Shown piece by piece: positions 54,369 to 64,000 of a stretch of DNA of 64,000 bases. Below the pieces are notes generated by a model. It saw only the letters and a list, made by a program, of their open reading frames with translations, was not told the origin of the DNA and searched no databases. This DNA comes from Bacteroidia bacterium (lineage in GTDB: Bacteria > Bacteroidota > Bacteroidia > Flavobacteriales > Flavobacteriaceae): NCBI GenBank assembly GCA_030425285.1, contig JAUIAY010000009.1, positions 33,502-97,501 of the forward strand. The letters run 5' to 3'. The position numbers and the translations under genes were made by a program. Position 1 is the first letter of the stretch; every line of letters starts with the position of its first letter.

Positions 54369-55613
54369 TTACCCTCCAAGCTCATCAACCTTGGCTTTCA
54401 TTTTCTTTTGATTTTCTGTATCACCAATGGCGCTATATATATTCATTAAAGTTCTGGCTACATCGACATTGTTAGGCTCAACTTCTAAAACTGAATTTAG
54501 ATAAGGAATAGCCTCATTATAAATACTTTTACGCTTTTCTTTCAACTCATCATATCGTCTATTATCAGCAGCTGAATTGCCTAAACCATTCATCTCCTCA
54601 ATTACAGATTTTTCTTCTTCCAAAATTAAAGCTGATAAATTTGTTAAGGCATCTACATAGGTAGGGTCCATATCAATCACTTTTTGATAGTAACCTTTAG
54701 CTGCTTCGACATCTTTAGCTTCAGAAGACAAAACACCTAAGTTGTAAATCAAATCAACATTATTAGGATCCAGTTTAACGGCCTCTTGAATTAATGATTT
54801 ATATTCTTCAGTATTACCTAATTTGTATTGCAAATTGGCTTCTGTTAATATCAAATCTGAATTATTTGGTTCATTAACTCTTGCCTTTTTTATGGCCGCA
54901 ATAGCTTCATCTTTTTTATCTAATTGCACGTAAATAAGGGCTATATTTTTAGTTATCTCACCTGATTTAGATTCAGACATGCGTTCTCCTGGTTTGATAT
55001 GTGTTCCTGCCTTAACATATAAATCCCTTGTGTTTTCATCTAATACCTCCTCTTTTTTCTCTTCAACATTGTAAGCATAATACACTTTCTCTTTTCCCGT
55101 GTATCCTAATTCATCCAATTTTAGATAATTATCTAAAGCCTTTTCATAATCTTGACCGCTTACAGCACTTACGGCTGCATAATACAGATAAGTAGTATCA
55201 GTAAACTTAATCTGATATAATTGCTCAAACTTGTTAGCAGCTTCATTAAAACTACTTCCTGTATAAAGTGAGTTTGCCTTTAATAACAAATCGTTTTCCA
55301 TTGATTGTCGTAACATTCCTGTTTCAGAATTATAATCACTTCCCACTTTATTTAAATGTTCAATAGCAGTGTTTATATCATTATCACTAGCTGTCCCTTT
55401 GGCATAAAGTGCTTCTGCCATTAATAAATGATATTGTGAAGTCTGCTTGTCATCCATTCCAGACATCATTGATTTAGCCTGACTTAACGCTGCTTTTGCT
55501 TCTGCATAGTTATTGCTCTTAATTGCCTTGTCCGCAGCACGTAACTCCTTCTTTTGAGCAAATGATAAAGTGCTAACCAACAATGCTAAAACAAATAATA
55601 TTGGTTTATTCAT
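54369..55613 (-). CDS. TPR-repeat exported protein
   Basis: A 414-residue exported protein with signal peptide MNKPILFVLALLVSTLSFAQ. The remainder is helical with TPR-like units: NNYAEAKAALSQAKSMM near 35, NEAANKFEQLYQIKF near 125, KKDEAIAAIKKARVNEPNN near 235, and the clearest pair EAAKGYYQKVIDMDPTYVDA near 305 with EAIPYLNSVLEVEPNNVDVA near 370. TPRs bind protein partners; the partner is unknown. It lies 12 bases after gyrA and probably shares its transcript. Confidence 0.88.
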   Translation of the reverse strand: MNKPILFVLALLVSTLSFAQKKELRAADKAIKSNNYAEAKAALSQAKSMMSGMDDKQTSQYHLLMAEALYAKGTASDNDINTAIEHLNKVGSDYNSETGMLRQSMENDLLLKANSLYTGSSFNEAANKFEQLYQIKFTDTTYLYYAAVSAVSGQDYEKALDNYLKLDELGYTGKEKVYYAYNVEEKKEEVLDENTRDLYVKAGTHIKPGERMSESKSGEITKNIALIYVQLDKKDEAIAAIKKARVNEPNNSDLILTEANLQYKLGNTEEYKSLIQEAVKLDPNNVDLIYNLGVLSSEAKDVEAAKGYYQKVIDMDPTYVDALTNLSALILEEEKSVIEEMNGLGNSAADNRRYDELKEKRKSIYNEAIPYLNSVLEVEPNNVDVARTLMNIYSAIGDTENQKKMKAKVDELGG

Positions 55614-55625
55614 AATTTTTAATTT

Positions 55626-58187
55626 TTAATTATCGTTATTAGTTTCATTCACGCCATCATTATCAATAGCCGTGCCATTTTCATTATTAACATCTGTAGC
55701 TTCATCGGTTATTTCTTCCTCATTTTCATCCTTCATGACTTTAGCTACTGCTGCAATAGAATCGCTTCCTTTTAGGTTAATCAATTTAACGCCTTGAGTA
55801 GCTCTACCCATAACACGCAAATCGTTAACCTGCATTCTAATGGCTATTCCTGATTTATTTATAATCATTAAGTCGTCTTCATCGGTAACAGATTTTATAG
55901 CAACCAAATGACCTGTTTTATCTGTAATGGAAATAGTTTTGACACCTTTTCCACCACGATTTGTAATTCTGTAAACAGCTTCGCCATCTTCAGGATCATC
56001 TATATAAGTTCGCTTGCCATATCCTTTTTCAGAAACAACCAATACAGATTCTTCCTGTGGATTTTCAATAGCAATCATGCCAATAACTTCATCTTGGGCA
56101 TTAGCAAGTGTAATTCCTCTTACACCTGAAGCATTTCGTCCCATTGGTCTCGTTTTAGCTTCCTCAAACCTTATAGCTTTACCAGATTTTAATGCCAACA
56201 TAACTTGACTATTACCTGTAGTCAGTTTTGCTTCTAATAATTCATCATCTTCCTTAATAGTAATGGCATTAATTCCATTGGTTCTAGGACGCGAATATTG
56301 TTCTAGAGACGTCTTTTTAACTTGACCATTTTTGGTAGCCATTATAACGTAATGGTTATTAATATAGTCTTCGTCTTTCAGATCTTGCGTACAAATAAAT
56401 GCCATTACCTTATCATCCTGTTCTATATTGATTAGGTTTTGAATTGCGCGTCCTTTTGAAGTTTTACTCCCTTCAGGAATTTCATAAACACGCATCCAGA
56501 AACATTTACCCTTTTGAGTAAAGAAGAGCATGTATTGGTGGTTTGTACCAACAAACAAGTGTTCCAAGAAATCCTCATTTCGAGTAGTTGATGCCTTTTG
56601 GCCAACGCCTCCTCTATTTTGAGTTTTATATTCTGTAAGCGATGTTCTCTTGATATAACCTGCATGAGAAATGGTAATAACCACTTGCTCGTCAGGAATC
56701 ATATCCTCAATACTTAAATCACCTCCTGCATATTCTATTTGTGAACGACGTTCGTCACCATATTTTTCCTTAACCTCAAGAAGCTCTGTTTTAATGATAT
56801 CCATACGACGCTCTTTTTTAGCGAGAATATCTTTTAGGTCTTCAATGGTCTTCATCAATTCTTCATATTCAGAACGTAACTTATCTTGCTCCAGTCCTGT
56901 TAATTGACGTAATCGCATTTCTACGATAGCTTTCGCCTGAATTTCAGATAGCTTAAAACGTTCAATTAATTTTTCACGAGCTTCTTCAGCATTAGAAGAT
57001 GCACGAATTAAAGCAATAACTTCATCTATATTGTCTGAAGCAATAATTAATCCTTCTAAAATATGAGCACGCTCTTCAGCCTTTCTTAATTCATAAGTTG
57101 TACGTCTAACAACAACTTCATGACGATGCTCAACAAAGTGATAAATTAAATCCTTCAGATTCAATAATTGAGGTCTTCCTTTAACCAATGCAATATTATT
57201 CACACTGAAAGAAGATTGTAGAGCGGTATATTTGAAAAGTTTGTTTAATACAATATTAGGAATAGCATCACGCTTCAAAACATAAACGATTCGCATACCA
57301 TTTCTATCCGATTCATCGCGAATGGTAGAAATGCCTTCTAGTTTTTTATCATTTATAAGATCAGCTGTTTTTTTGATCATGTCAGCCTTATTGACCTGGT
57401 AAGGAATCTCTGTAACAATGATACATTCTCTTCCTTGTACTTCTTCTATATTGGCTTTACCACGCATAACAATACGCCCACGACCTGTTTTAAAGGCTTC
57501 ACGAACACCATCATAACCATAAATGGTTCCACCCGTAGGGAAATCTGGTGCTTTGATGTGCGTAATAAGCTCGTCAACTTCTATATCATTGTTTTCAATA
57601 TAGGCAACTGTACCATCAACCACTTCACTTAAATTGTGAGGCGGCATATTGGTAGCCATACCAACTGCAATACCCGACGCTCCGTTTACCAACAAACCAG
57701 GAATACGGGTTGGTAAAACTGTGGGTTCTTGCAAAGTATCATCAAAATTAAGCTTGTGGTCTACTGTTTCTTTTTCGATATCTGCCAACATGTCTTCGGA
57801 TATCTTACGCATACGTGCTTCAGTATAACGCATTGCTGCTGGACTGTCGCCATCAATAGAACCAAAGTTTCCTTGGCCATCTACAAGCATGTAGCGTAAG
57901 CTCCACTCCTGCGCCATTCTTACCATGGTATCATAAACCGAAGTGTCTCCATGAGGGTGGTATTTACCTAAAACCTCTCCAACGATTCTTGCAGACTTTT
58001 TATGCGCCGAATTAGATCTCACACCCAGTTCATGCATTCCATATAACACACGTCTGTGTACTGGCTTTAGACCATCTCTAACATCTGGTAAAGCACGTGA
58101 CACAATGACCGACATTGAATAATCAATGTAGGCTGATTTCATTTCATCTTCAATGTTAATTGGAATCAATTTTTCTCCTTCTGCCAT
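55626..58187 (-). CDS. gyrA: DNA gyrase subunit A
   Basis: An 853-residue GyrA, which cuts and rejoins DNA in the negative-supercoiling reaction. The N-terminal winged helix and the catalytic Tyr in MRYTEARM (about 122) are in place. The quinolone-determining loop reads [12 protein letters not shown], with Thr where E. coli has Ser83, which appears to be the normal state in flavobacteria. The C-terminal pinwheel shows GyrA blades and a GyrA box ([11 protein letters not shown]). A very acidic Asn/Asp/Glu tail ends the protein. Confidence 0.97.
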   Translation of the reverse strand: MAEGEKLIPINIEDEMKSAYIDYSMSVIVSRALPDVRDGLKPVHRRVLYGMHELGVRSNSAHKKSARIVGEVLGKYHPHGDTSVYDTMVRMAQEWSLRYMLVDGQGNFGSIDGDSPAAMRYTEARMRKISEDMLADIEKETVDHKLNFDDTLQEPTVLPTRIPGLLVNGASGIAVGMATNMPPHNLSEVVDGTVAYIENNDIEVDELITHIKAPDFPTGGTIYGYDGVREAFKTGRGRIVMRGKANIEEVQGRECIIVTEIPYQVNKADMIKKTADLINDKKLEGISTIRDESDRNGMRIVYVLKRDAIPNIVLNKLFKYTALQSSFSVNNIALVKGRPQLLNLKDLIYHFVEHRHEVVVRRTTYELRKAEERAHILEGLIIASDNIDEVIALIRASSNAEEAREKLIERFKLSEIQAKAIVEMRLRQLTGLEQDKLRSEYEELMKTIEDLKDILAKKERRMDIIKTELLEVKEKYGDERRSQIEYAGGDLSIEDMIPDEQVVITISHAGYIKRTSLTEYKTQNRGGVGQKASTTRNEDFLEHLFVGTNHQYMLFFTQKGKCFWMRVYEIPEGSKTSKGRAIQNLINIEQDDKVMAFICTQDLKDEDYINNHYVIMATKNGQVKKTSLEQYSRPRTNGINAITIKEDDELLEAKLTTGNSQVMLALKSGKAIRFEEAKTRPMGRNASGVRGITLANAQDEVIGMIAIENPQEESVLVVSEKGYGKRTYIDDPEDGEAVYRITNRGGKGVKTISITDKTGHLVAIKSVTDEDDLMIINKSGIAIRMQVNDLRVMGRATQGVKLINLKGSDSIAAVAKVMKDENEEEITDEATDVNNENGTAIDNDGVNETNNDN

Positions 58188-58227
58188 ATATAAATTAATT
58201 AGATTTTCTGTAGGTTTTCAAAACGTG

Positions 58228-58257
58228 CTAATATAACCATTTCAGTAGTGACAGCAA
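58228..58257 (-). promoter_or_regulatory. Putative promoter for gyrA
   Basis: On the minus strand, TTG (58257-58255), 19 bases, then TATATTAG (58235-58228) fits the Bacteroidota pattern with one mismatch. It would start transcription about 34 bases before the gyrA ATG. Confidence 0.5.
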
Positions 58258-58394
58258 GACTTCCCTTTTTGTTTTTTCGTATTTTTTATTAACAATTTCG
58301 CCCCTTATTATAGTTAATAAGTATGCTGTTAATTATTTTGATTTTATAAACTTTTTTTTGTCTATTAGCAAAGAGCATATTTTAGGTACAGTTT

Positions 58395-58424
58395 TTGACC
58401 TTAAAAATATGTTTAGTACATTTA
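58395..58424 (+). promoter_or_regulatory. Promoter for clpC
   Basis: TTG (58395-58397), 19 bases, then TACATTTA (58417-58424), one mismatch in the last base of TAnnTTTG. Transcription would start near 58431. The following AAAGGATATAT before the ATG contains a GGA that may act as a weak ribosome-binding site, uncommon in this genome. Confidence 0.6.
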
Positions 58425-58443
58425 ATGCAGAAAGGATATATAT

Positions 58444-60990
58444 ATGGACGATAATTTTTCACCTAGAGTAAAAGATGTTATAGCTTACAGCAAAGAAGAG
58501 GCTTTGCGTTTGGGTCATGATTTTATAGGAACCGAACATTTAATGTTAGGCCTTTTAAGGGATGGCAACGGTAAAGCTATTAATATCCTGAATGCTTTGG
58601 ATATTGATCTAAATCATTTAAGACGAAAGGTAGAAATATTAAGCCCTGCAAATCCCAGTGTTGCTGTTGCATCAAATGAAAAAAAGAACTTACACCTAAC
58701 AAGACAAGCAGAACGCGCCCTGAAAACCACATTTTTAGAAGCTAAATTATTTCAGAGTACGTCTATCAATACAGCTCACTTGTTGTTGTGTATTTTAAGA
58801 AATGAAAATGATCCAACCACTAAACTTCTAAACAAATTAAAAGTAGATTACGATAATGTTAAAGAGCAGTTTAAGTTTATGATAACAAACGATGAAAATT
58901 ATATTGAGCCCAAAGCAGAATCTTTCCAAGATGATGATTCAGCCGATGAGGACACTTCAAAAGAGAATTTATTCAATTCGCCTTCAGGAAAAGCTAATAA
59001 GAAGTCCAAAACACCTGTTTTAGACAATTTTGGACGTGATTTAACAGCTATGGCTGAAGAAGGCAAGCTTGACCCTGTTGTAGGCAGAGAAAAGGAAATT
59101 GAGCGCGTCTCACAGATTTTGAGCCGACGTAAAAAGAATAATCCGCTCCTTATTGGTGAGCCTGGTGTTGGTAAATCGGCTATTGCAGAAGGTTTAGCCA
59201 ACCGTATTGTAAAACGAAAAGTGTCCCGAATCCTTTTCAATAAACGTGTAGTAACATTAGATTTGGCAAGCCTTGTTGCTGGGACCAAATATCGTGGGCA
59301 GTTTGAAGAACGTATGAAAGCCGTTATGAACGAGCTTGAGAAAAACGATGATATCATTCTGTTTATTGACGAAATTCACACCATTGTTGGTGCTGGTGGC
59401 GCCACTGGAAGTTTGGATGCTTCCAATATGTTCAAACCTGCATTAGCCAGAGGTGAGATTCAATGTGTAGGCGCTACAACTTTAGACGAATACAGACAAT
59501 ACATTGAAAAAGATGGTGCTTTAGAGCGTCGTTTTCAAAAGGTGATTATTGAACCTACTTCGGTTGAAGAAACTATTGAAATTCTTAACAACATAAAAGA
59601 AAAGTACGAGAATCATCATAATGTTGATTACACACCAGAAGCCATTGAAGCTTGTGTAAAATTGACAAATAGATATATGACTGATAGATTCCTTCCAGAT
59701 AAGGCTATTGATGCTTTAGATGAAGCAGGATCTCGAGTTCACATCACTAATATTAATGTTCCTGATCAAATAATAGATTTGGAAAAGCAATTGGAGGCCG
59801 TCAAAGAAAGTAAATCTTCTGTTGTAAAAAAGCAGAAATACGAAGAAGCAGCAAAATTGCGTGATGACGAAAAACGTCTAGAAAAAGAATTGGCTATCGC
59901 TCAAGAAAAATGGGAAGCCGAAACTAAATTACACCGTGAAATTGTCACCGATGATAATGTAGCCGACGTCGTATCGATGATGACTGGCATACCTGTTAAT
60001 AGAATAGCCCAGACAGAAAGCAATAAACTGGCTCAATTACCTGAATTGATTAAAGGTAAGGTAATCGGTCAGGATGATGCTGTTGCGAAAGTCGTAAAAG
60101 CCATTCAGAGAAACAGAGCTGGGCTTAAAGATCCTAATAAGCCCATCGGATCATTTATATTTTTAGGTCAAACAGGCGTTGGTAAAACCCAATTAGCTAA
60201 GGTGTTGTCTAAACAGCTTTTTGATAGTGAAGACTCCCTAGTCCGAATTGACATGAGTGAATACATGGAGAAGTTTGCCATTTCTAGATTGGTTGGTGCA
60301 CCTCCAGGGTATGTTGGTTACGAAGAAGGTGGTCAGTTAACTGAAAAAGTTAGACGTAAACCTTATGCTGTAGTACTTTTGGATGAAATAGAAAAAGCGC
60401 ATCCAGATGTATTCAATATGTTATTACAAGTATTGGATGATGGATATTTGACAGATAGTTTAGGGAGAAAAATTGACTTCCGTAATACCATAATCATCAT
60501 GACCTCAAATATTGGCTCCAGAAAACTTAAGGATTTTGGAACCGGTGTTGGTTTTGGTACAGCTTCACAAAAAGCCCAAGAAGATGCCAATGCAAGAAGT
60601 GTCATTGAAAATGCCTTAAAGAAAGCGTTTGCTCCAGAATTTTTAAACAGAATTGATGATGTAGTTGTATTCAATGCTCTTGAAAAAGAAGACATCAACA
60701 AAATCATTGACATTGAACTTGAAAAATTAATTGTACGTATTAAAGATTTAGGATATACGCTTAAATTAAGCAAAGCAGCTAAAGATTATATTGCCGATAA
60801 AGGTTTTGACAAGCAATATGGTGCTAGACCTCTTAAAAGAGCCATTCAAAAGTATATTGAAGATGCTTTAGCCGAAGAAATTATTAATTCTCAAATTTCA
60901 GAAGGTGACAAAATCATTATGGATTTGGACAACAAAACCAATGAGTTAAAAATAAAGATTGAATCGCCTAAAAAAGAAACCGAGTCTTAA
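58444..60990 (+). CDS. clpC: ATP-dependent Clp protease ATP-binding subunit ClpC
   Basis: An 848-residue Hsp100 unfoldase that feeds proteins to ClpP. The double Clp-N domain begins FSPRVKDVIAYSKEEALRLG. AAA domain 1 has Walker A GEPGVGKSA near 237 and the DEIHTIVGAGGATG loop. The middle coiled coil carries a UVR-like segment (KYEEAAKLRDDEKRLEKEL). AAA domain 2 has Walker A GQTGVGKTQ near 575. The N-domain and UVR segment favour ClpC over ClpA. Adaptor proteins are not in this window. Confidence 0.95.
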   Translation: MDDNFSPRVKDVIAYSKEEALRLGHDFIGTEHLMLGLLRDGNGKAINILNALDIDLNHLRRKVEILSPANPSVAVASNEKKNLHLTRQAERALKTTFLEAKLFQSTSINTAHLLLCILRNENDPTTKLLNKLKVDYDNVKEQFKFMITNDENYIEPKAESFQDDDSADEDTSKENLFNSPSGKANKKSKTPVLDNFGRDLTAMAEEGKLDPVVGREKEIERVSQILSRRKKNNPLLIGEPGVGKSAIAEGLANRIVKRKVSRILFNKRVVTLDLASLVAGTKYRGQFEERMKAVMNELEKNDDIILFIDEIHTIVGAGGATGSLDASNMFKPALARGEIQCVGATTLDEYRQYIEKDGALERRFQKVIIEPTSVEETIEILNNIKEKYENHHNVDYTPEAIEACVKLTNRYMTDRFLPDKAIDALDEAGSRVHITNINVPDQIIDLEKQLEAVKESKSSVVKKQKYEEAAKLRDDEKRLEKELAIAQEKWEAETKLHREIVTDDNVADVVSMMTGIPVNRIAQTESNKLAQLPELIKGKVIGQDDAVAKVVKAIQRNRAGLKDPNKPIGSFIFLGQTGVGKTQLAKVLSKQLFDSEDSLVRIDMSEYMEKFAISRLVGAPPGYVGYEEGGQLTEKVRRKPYAVVLLDEIEKAHPDVFNMLLQVLDDGYLTDSLGRKIDFRNTIIIMTSNIGSRKLKDFGTGVGFGTASQKAQEDANARSVIENALKKAFAPEFLNRIDDVVVFNALEKEDINKIIDIELEKLIVRIKDLGYTLKLSKAAKDYIADKGFDKQYGARPLKRAIQKYIEDALAEEIINSQISEGDKIIMDLDNKTNELKIKIESPKKETES

Positions 60991-61013
60991 AAAAATAGAA
61001 ATTTCTTAATTAG

Positions 61014-61042
61014 AAAACTTCGCATCATGCGAAGTTTTTTTT
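61014..61042 (+). terminator. Terminator after clpC
   Basis: AAAACTTCGCAT (61014-61025) pairs with ATGCGAAGTTTT (61027-61038) and is followed by further T residues. It lies 23 bases after the clpC stop. Confidence 0.87.
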
Positions 61043-61072
61043 GTTTAAAGTTTAAATCATTATCTTTATAAT

Positions 61073-61438
61073 ATGGGCAAAAGCATAATATATCCCTTTG
61101 GAAAAGTGTCTATTTATGATTGTTATCTAATAGCTGTCATGAATGAAGGTGCTATTGTTTCTCCTGATCTCAATGATGTTTTAGAGAATATTGCCCAAGA
61201 ATACTTCACAAATAAAAAGTTTGTCTATATAACCCATAGGCTCAATTCCTATGCGGTCGATCCAAATATTTACTTTAGAACATCTAAAATCAAAAACTTG
61301 GTAGGATTTGCCGTAGTGTCAGGTAAAAAAATTGTCAGAGACAACACTGAACTGGAAAGCGTTTTTCTTTCTAAACCCTTTGAAGTATTCAACAAACTTA
61401 ATGACGCTATAGAATGGGCCAAAGAATTGTGCAATTAA
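61073..61438 (+). CDS. Small conserved protein, possibly STAS/SpoIIAA-like
   Basis: A 121-residue soluble protein without signal peptide. The alternation of strands and helices (GKVSIYDCYLIAVMNEGAI, FVYITHRLNSYAVDPNIYF, NLVGFAVVSGKK, LNDAIEWAKEL) resembles the SpoIIAA/STAS-like group of flavobacterial proteins, but I see no phosphorylatable Ser motif. Function unknown. It is a single gene between two terminators. Confidence 0.72.
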   Translation: MGKSIIYPFGKVSIYDCYLIAVMNEGAIVSPDLNDVLENIAQEYFTNKKFVYITHRLNSYAVDPNIYFRTSKIKNLVGFAVVSGKKIVRDNTELESVFLSKPFEVFNKLNDAIEWAKELCN

Positions 61439-61493
61439 TCTCATTCCGTAATCCTAAATTTTTTATCATTCATCATTTATAATTTATTAAAAT

Positions 61494-61525
61494 AAAAAGG
61501 GAGCATTTTAAATGCTCCCTTTTTC
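61494..61525 (-). terminator. Bidirectional terminator
   Basis: AAAAAGGGAGCATTT (61494-61508) and its complement AAATGCTCCCTTTTT (61510-61524) form a near-perfect palindrome, with A and T runs on both sides. It ends the large surface-protein gene from the right and the small gene from the left. Confidence 0.9.
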
Positions 61526-61543
61526 ATCTTATTGATTAACTCC

Positions 61544-64000
61544 TTAATCCCTTCTTTGTGGGCTAGAAGAAACAATCTTTTTAGTTACTGTTCCTTGACT
61601 AGTAGTCAATCTTACAATATAGAATTGATTGTTAGCATCAGATAAATCTATACGAGTAGACCCTTTAGTACTACTAACATAATTGTTGTTTGTAGCCTTT
61701 CTTACTAACGCACCTCTTGTATCAAATACTTCTATTAGAATATTTGTGTCGAATCCAAAGTTATAAGTAATATATACTTCTTTATCGAACGGTACAGGTG
61801 AAGCTGTGAAATCTATCTTAACTTGCTCTTCTACTTGTCTAGGAGGATTTTGACTCTCCTCACTCTCACCACAAGCTATGTTAAGTTCATAACTTCCAGT
61901 ATTAGTTAGATAACCTCTAACAAATACTTCATATACAACTCCTGATTCAGCAAAGAAACTTACTTCAGATGTAAATCCTGAACAACCTAAACCATCATCA
62001 TTATCTGCTACGAAGGTTAAACCACAATCAGTAAATATACTTATGCGTGTATCATACTGCGCAGAATCACATGTACTAAACATTACTTCCTCTCCATTTC
62101 CTGTGAAGGTATACCAGTTTCCTGTCCCTCCTGCAAAAGCAACATCTTCACTACCTCCATCACTGGTGTCTCCTGTAACAGAATCACCACAGAACAATTC
62201 ACTCATGAATTCTAACTCACAAGGCTGCTCTCCACAAGCTATACTAAGTTCATAACTTCCAGTACTAGTTAGATAACCTCTAATAAATACTTCATATACA
62301 ACTCCTGATTCAGCAAAGAAACTTACTTCAGATGTAAATCCTGAACAACCTAAACCATCATCATTATCTGCTACAAAGGTTAAACCACAATCAGTAAATA
62401 TACTTATGCGTGTATCATACTGCGCAGAATTACATGTACTAAATATCACTTCCTCTCCATTTCCTGTGAAGGTATACCAGTTTCCTGTTCCTCCTTCAAA
62501 AGCAACATCTTCACTACCTTCATCACTAGTGTCTCCTGTAACAGAATCACCACAGAACAATTCACCTAAAATTGGTAAGTCACATGATGTAGAATTTGAA
62601 ATAGTCCAAGAATAGGCAATATTGCATTCTACAGAGTTTCCGCAATCATCATTAGCTATAAATGTTCTTACAAAAGTGTGAATCTCTGCTCCAGTATTAT
62701 CAACTATTACATCTATTTCACTGTCAGTATAGCTAGTTGATTCACTAGAACCTATACAATTATCTGTAAAAGTTACACTTTCTACAAAATTCGTTGGAAC
62801 TTCATCAACAACACCAAAGTCAACATCTTCAGGACACTCTATAATAGGTGCATCTGTATCAACCGTCCATGTATAAGTTATACTCAAAGACTCTGCCACA
62901 TTACCACATGGGTCTGTATAACTAGCTACCCATGTTTGGCTATATGCACAACCATCATTAGTTGGACCTGTTGTTTCAGGGTCTAAATAAACAACTCCTG
63001 CACAATTATCATCTGCCTTAAACAAAGGTGTTATAATTTCTGGGTTACAACCTAAATCATCATTTTGACTATTTGATGTAATAACTGGCACTTCATTATC
63101 TATCGTCCATGTATAAGTCACACTTACAGGCTCCGCTTGATTACCACAGGCATCAGTATAATTTGCTGTCCAGGTCTGGCTGTACATACAACCATCATTC
63201 GTTGGGCCTTGAGTAGTACCTACTAGCTCTACTTCTCCAGAACAATTGTCTTCAACCTTAAACATTGGCGATACTATTTCAGGACTACATCCTAAATCTC
63301 CGCTTTGGCTATCAGTTGTAATTACAGGTGCTTCCGTATCAACTGTCCAGGTATATGTAACACTACAAGCTTCAAAATCATTAGTTGTATTACCACAAGG
63401 ATCTGTTGCTTTAAAAATATACGTCACACTTCTTTCACAACCTTCATCATCTAATATAGTTTCATCTACGAAAACAACTGATTCCGCGGCAGCTCCATAA
63501 CAATTATCATCAACAGTTATAAGATCTATCAAACTTTCCCCTGTAGGAATTGATTGAGGGTTACACCCTAAATCTGCTCCAGATATTGCACTACAACTAA
63601 CTTTTGGAGGCAATGTATCCTCAATCCAAGTGTATGTAATACTTACAGTTTCAGCTACATTTCCACATTCATCAGTAACAGTTGCTACCCATGTTTGAGT
63701 AAATGTACAATCAAATCCTCCTGCATTAATAGGCCCATCAGTCGTTACCACTGGTTCACCTACACCACAGTTGTCTGTAGCCGTGAACACTGGTGCTTCT
63801 ACTTCTGGGTTGCAGCCCAAGTCACCACTTGCATTGTCTGTTGCAATTACAGGTGCTTCGGTATCAACTGTCCATGTATATGTAATACTTACTGCTTCGG
63901 CCTCGTTGCCACAGTTGTCTGTAACATTTGCTGTCCAAGTCTGGCTATATGCACATCCGTCATTGCTTGGACCATCAGTCGTCACTACTGGCTCACCTAC
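61544..64000 (-). CDS. Large repeat-rich T9SS surface protein, C-terminal part
   Basis: The frame is open to the right edge, so about 818 C-terminal residues are seen of a larger protein. It has four to five HYR/Ig-like repeats of 75-100 residues (TDNCG, YTWTVDTEAPVI, DLGCNPE, YSQTWTANVTD) with conserved Cys pairs. Two nearly identical 121-residue units follow (GNWYTFTGNGEEV, CNSAQYDTRISIFTDCG), PPC- or lectin-like. The end, DFTASPVPFDKEVYITYNFG to FYIVRLTTSQGTVTKKIV, is a type A T9SS sorting domain, so export across the outer membrane and surface attachment or release are expected. No catalytic domain is visible here. An adhesin is likely. Confidence 0.88.
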   Translation of the reverse strand, partial: VGEPVVTTDGPSNDGCAYSQTWTANVTDNCGNEAEAVSITYTWTVDTEAPVIATDNASGDLGCNPEVEAPVFTATDNCGVGEPVVTTDGPINAGGFDCTFTQTWVATVTDECGNVAETVSITYTWIEDTLPPKVSCSAISGADLGCNPQSIPTGESLIDLITVDDNCYGAAAESVVFVDETILDDEGCERSVTYIFKATDPCGNTTNDFEACSVTYTWTVDTEAPVITTDSQSGDLGCSPEIVSPMFKVEDNCSGEVELVGTTQGPTNDGCMYSQTWTANYTDACGNQAEPVSVTYTWTIDNEVPVITSNSQNDDLGCNPEIITPLFKADDNCAGVVYLDPETTGPTNDGCAYSQTWVASYTDPCGNVAESLSITYTWTVDTDAPIIECPEDVDFGVVDEVPTNFVESVTFTDNCIGSSESTSYTDSEIDVIVDNTGAEIHTFVRTFIANDDCGNSVECNIAYSWTISNSTSCDLPILGELFCGDSVTGDTSDEGSEDVAFEGGTGNWYTFTGNGEEVIFSTCNSAQYDTRISIFTDCGLTFVADNDDGLGCSGFTSEVSFFAESGVVYEVFIRGYLTSTGSYELSIACGEQPCELEFMSELFCGDSVTGDTSDGGSEDVAFAGGTGNWYTFTGNGEEVMFSTCDSAQYDTRISIFTDCGLTFVADNDDGLGCSGFTSEVSFFAESGVVYEVFVRGYLTNTGSYELNIACGESEESQNPPRQVEEQVKIDFTASPVPFDKEVYITYNFGFDTNILIEVFDTRGALVRKATNNNYVSSTKGSTRIDLSDANNQFYIVRLTTSQGTVTKKIVSSSPQRRD
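61869..62594. repeat. Tandem 363-bp direct repeat within the T9SS gene
   Basis: Two adjoining copies, 61869-62231 and 62232-62594, have a period of 363 bases (121 codons). The junction CCACAAGCTAT and CTTATGCGTGTATCATACTG recur at that spacing, and most of each copy differs only at scattered bases, with divergence towards the ends. The high DNA identity suggests a recent duplication or ongoing gene conversion. Confidence 0.88.

Noticed and set aside
58899..59357. 152-codon minus-strand frame in clpC
   Set aside because: Antisense shadow of the first AAA domain.

Overview
The window is a chromosomal stretch from a member of the Bacteroidota, most likely a marine-type Flavobacteriaceae. The DNA is AT-rich. 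Several genes and the tRNA cluster are preceded by the Bacteroidota promoter pattern TTG-N17-21-TAnnTTTG, and Shine-Dalgarno sequences are mostly absent. The right edge encodes a protein with a type IX secretion C-terminal signal. Lineage-typical genes include bacillithiol synthase bshA, TamB, an LptD-like barrel, QEGLA/DUF1704, a C40 peptidase and ClpC. Genes are densely packed. I saw no insertion sequence, integrase, prophage or CRISPR array, so this is mainly core genome.

Layout. 1-4.4 kb: a lipoprotein cut by the left edge, a MutS2-like ATPase without an Smr domain, a DCC thiol-oxidoreductase, a beta-barrel and a DUF4136-like lipoprotein. 4.4-4.95 kb: the only long gap without a gene, holding a terminator and a strongly folded element (about 4811-4965) that I propose as a small RNA. 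4.95-11.3 kb, minus strand: aroC, a dicarboxylate/glutamate symporter, then a tight module of glutathione-synthetase-like ATP-grasp ligase, mercaptopyruvate sulfurtransferase, N-formylglutamate-amidohydrolase-like enzyme and QEGLA metallopeptidase. 11.4-18.6 kb: LpxH-like phosphoesterase, lipoprotein, YdiJ-type FAD/Fe-S dehydrogenase, small barrel, GNAT and bshA. 18.6-30.9 kb: a NagZ/AmpC-like fusion, a long minus-strand operon from amiC through mlaD and Fe-S proteins to two tandem small membrane proteins, and a divergent lptD-ridA pair. 30.9-41 kb: outer-membrane protein, guaC, a glycolytic block (pfkA, gapA, sugar kinase, and mgsA interrupted by an in-frame TGA), and the very long tamB. 41-47.6 kb: a plus-strand operon rich in RNA modification (tsaD, parvulin, rsmE, DUF4159, SpoU methyltransferase, AI-2E permease, THUMP-like methyltransferase, HAD). 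47.7-48.2 kb: tRNA-Ser, tRNA-Pro and tRNA-Arg. 48.3-61.5 kb: TapB-like protein, LacI regulator, PgpH-like HD protein, thiolase, C40 peptidase, TPR protein, gyrA, clpC and a small conserved protein. 61.5-64 kb: the C-terminal part of a large repeat-rich T9SS surface protein running off the right edge.

How the genes work together. Much of the window serves the cell envelope: LptD, MlaD, TamB, AmiC, NagZ-like fusion, GlcNAc-kinase-like protein, LpxH-like enzyme and several barrels. A second theme is low-molecular-weight thiol and sulfur chemistry: BshA, sulfurtransferase, ATP-grasp ligase and DCC oxidoreductase. Because bshA is present and no gshA is visible, the glutathione-synthetase-like gene probably makes something other than glutathione.

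The observations most worth following are the ATP-grasp/sulfurtransferase/FGase/QEGLA module, the folded RNA candidate at 4.8 kb, the nonsense codon in mgsA at the phosphate-binding motif, and the missing canonical start codon of tamB.
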